Assembly: GCF_900100605.1 (NCBI RefSeq)
Contig: NZ_FNCN01000028.1
Span: 1-64,000 of the forward strand
DNA from: Sinosporangium album
Lineage (GTDB): Bacteria > Actinomycetota > Actinomycetes > Streptosporangiales > Streptosporangiaceae
Direction: 5' to 3'
DNA: 64,000 nucleotides
How positions within the stretch are numbered: position 1 is the first letter of the stretch; each line of letters starts with the position of its first letter. This document shows, piece by piece, positions 63,729 to 64,000 of this stretch. Below the pieces are notes generated by a model. The model ran no database searches. It was not told the DNA's origin and worked only from the letters and a program-made list of their open reading frames with translations. The position numbers were made by a program, and so were the translations under genes.

Positions 63729-64000
63729 ATGGATGACTACACCGCCCTGCTGGAGGCCGTGGGCCCCCGGCTGCGCTCGCTACGCGCGGAGCACCGCACC
63801 ACGCTGGCCCAGGTGAGCGAGGCGACCGGCATCTCGGTCAGCACGCTCTCGCGTCTGGAGGCCGGGCAGCGCAAACCCACCCTGGAGCTGCTGCTTCCGC
63901 TGGCGAAGGTCTACGGCGTGCAGCTCGACGAACTGGTCGGCGCGCCGCTCACAGGCGACCCCCGGGTGCACATGCGCCCGCTGTACCGGTACGGCGCCAC
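63729..64000 (+). CDS. XRE-family regulator, probably HTH-cupin type (cut by window end)
   Basis: The frame from ATG 63729 is open to the window end (about 90 residues). The HTH is LRSLRAEHRTTLAQVSEATG, then VSTLSRLEAGQRKPTLELLL, ending LAKVYGVQLDELVGAP. Proteins with this HTH followed by HMRPLYRYGA normally continue into a cupin sensor domain. It is divergent from the truncated oxidoreductase, which in related genomes is its usual neighbour and presumed target. Confidence 0.85.
   Translation, partial: MDDYTALLEAVGPRLRSLRAEHRTTLAQVSEATGISVSTLSRLEAGQRKPTLELLLPLAKVYGVQLDELVGAPLTGDPRVHMRPLYRYGA

Overview
The window comes from a very GC-rich actinomycete. Coding strands have strong G/C third positions, and there are GTG/TTG starts, XRE+DUF397 pairs, a GPGG-type small membrane protein and DmdR/IdeR-type iron boxes. 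The overall style suggests a Streptosporangiales-like genus (for example Nonomuraea, Streptosporangium or Microbispora). That placement is inference; there is no rRNA or tRNA gene to test it.

Left part (1-11.7 kb): a cut IS630-type transposase, MerR and TetR regulators, an FAD monooxygenase, and an iron-box-controlled siderophore-binding lipoprotein. These are followed by an ADP-ribosylglycohydrolase, a sugar-kinase remnant, an alpha/beta hydrolase, a PhyH-type dioxygenase, a flavin reductase, and metH behind a recognisable S-adenosylhomocysteine (SAH) riboswitch with a strong terminator after it.

Island (11.7-16.6 kb): a 364-bp direct repeat, carrying the 5' end of an ABC ATPase gene, flanks about 4.2 kb of visibly lower GC. 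The left copy is truncated just after the Walker A lysine; the right copy belongs to the intact ATPase-permease pair. The island carries XRE+DUF397 and a separate leftward operon: a radical SAM protein with an 11-cysteine C-terminal tail, an APH-fold kinase and an AAA ATPase. I recognise no described system in that operon.

Main cluster (18.5-62.1 kb): a nine-gene, translationally coupled NRPS/PKS operon (22,089-54,826) sits among transport genes. These are a divergent RhtX/FptX/YbtX-like MFS transporter, a fused IrtAB/YbtPQ-like ABC importer, a siderophore-interacting flavoprotein, and the distant binding lipoprotein at 3.2 kb. Five near-consensus iron boxes mark the promoters. The operon encodes a type II thioesterase; KS-AT-ACP; C-A(Gly)-MT-PCP-R; C-A(Thr)-PCP; KS-AT-cMT-ACP; C-acyl ligase-KR-PCP; PCP-Cy-A(Cys-like)-PCP; a crotonyl-CoA carboxylase/reductase homologue; and a lone Cy with a carrier domain that has lost its phosphopantetheine serine. 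The PCP-Cy-A-PCP / Cy-PCP series resembles yersiniabactin HMWP2 split in two around the CCR homologue. No genes for salicylate, dihydroxybenzoate or N-hydroxy-amino acid formation are visible. The iron ligand is therefore unexplained, and a new thiazoline/polyketide-type siderophore is the best reading. Two paralogous carboxylesterases bracket the cluster.

Right end (62.1-64 kb): two tiny coupled zinc-ribbon proteins, a class I methyltransferase, a truncated flavin oxidoreductase and the start of an XRE regulator that runs out of the window.
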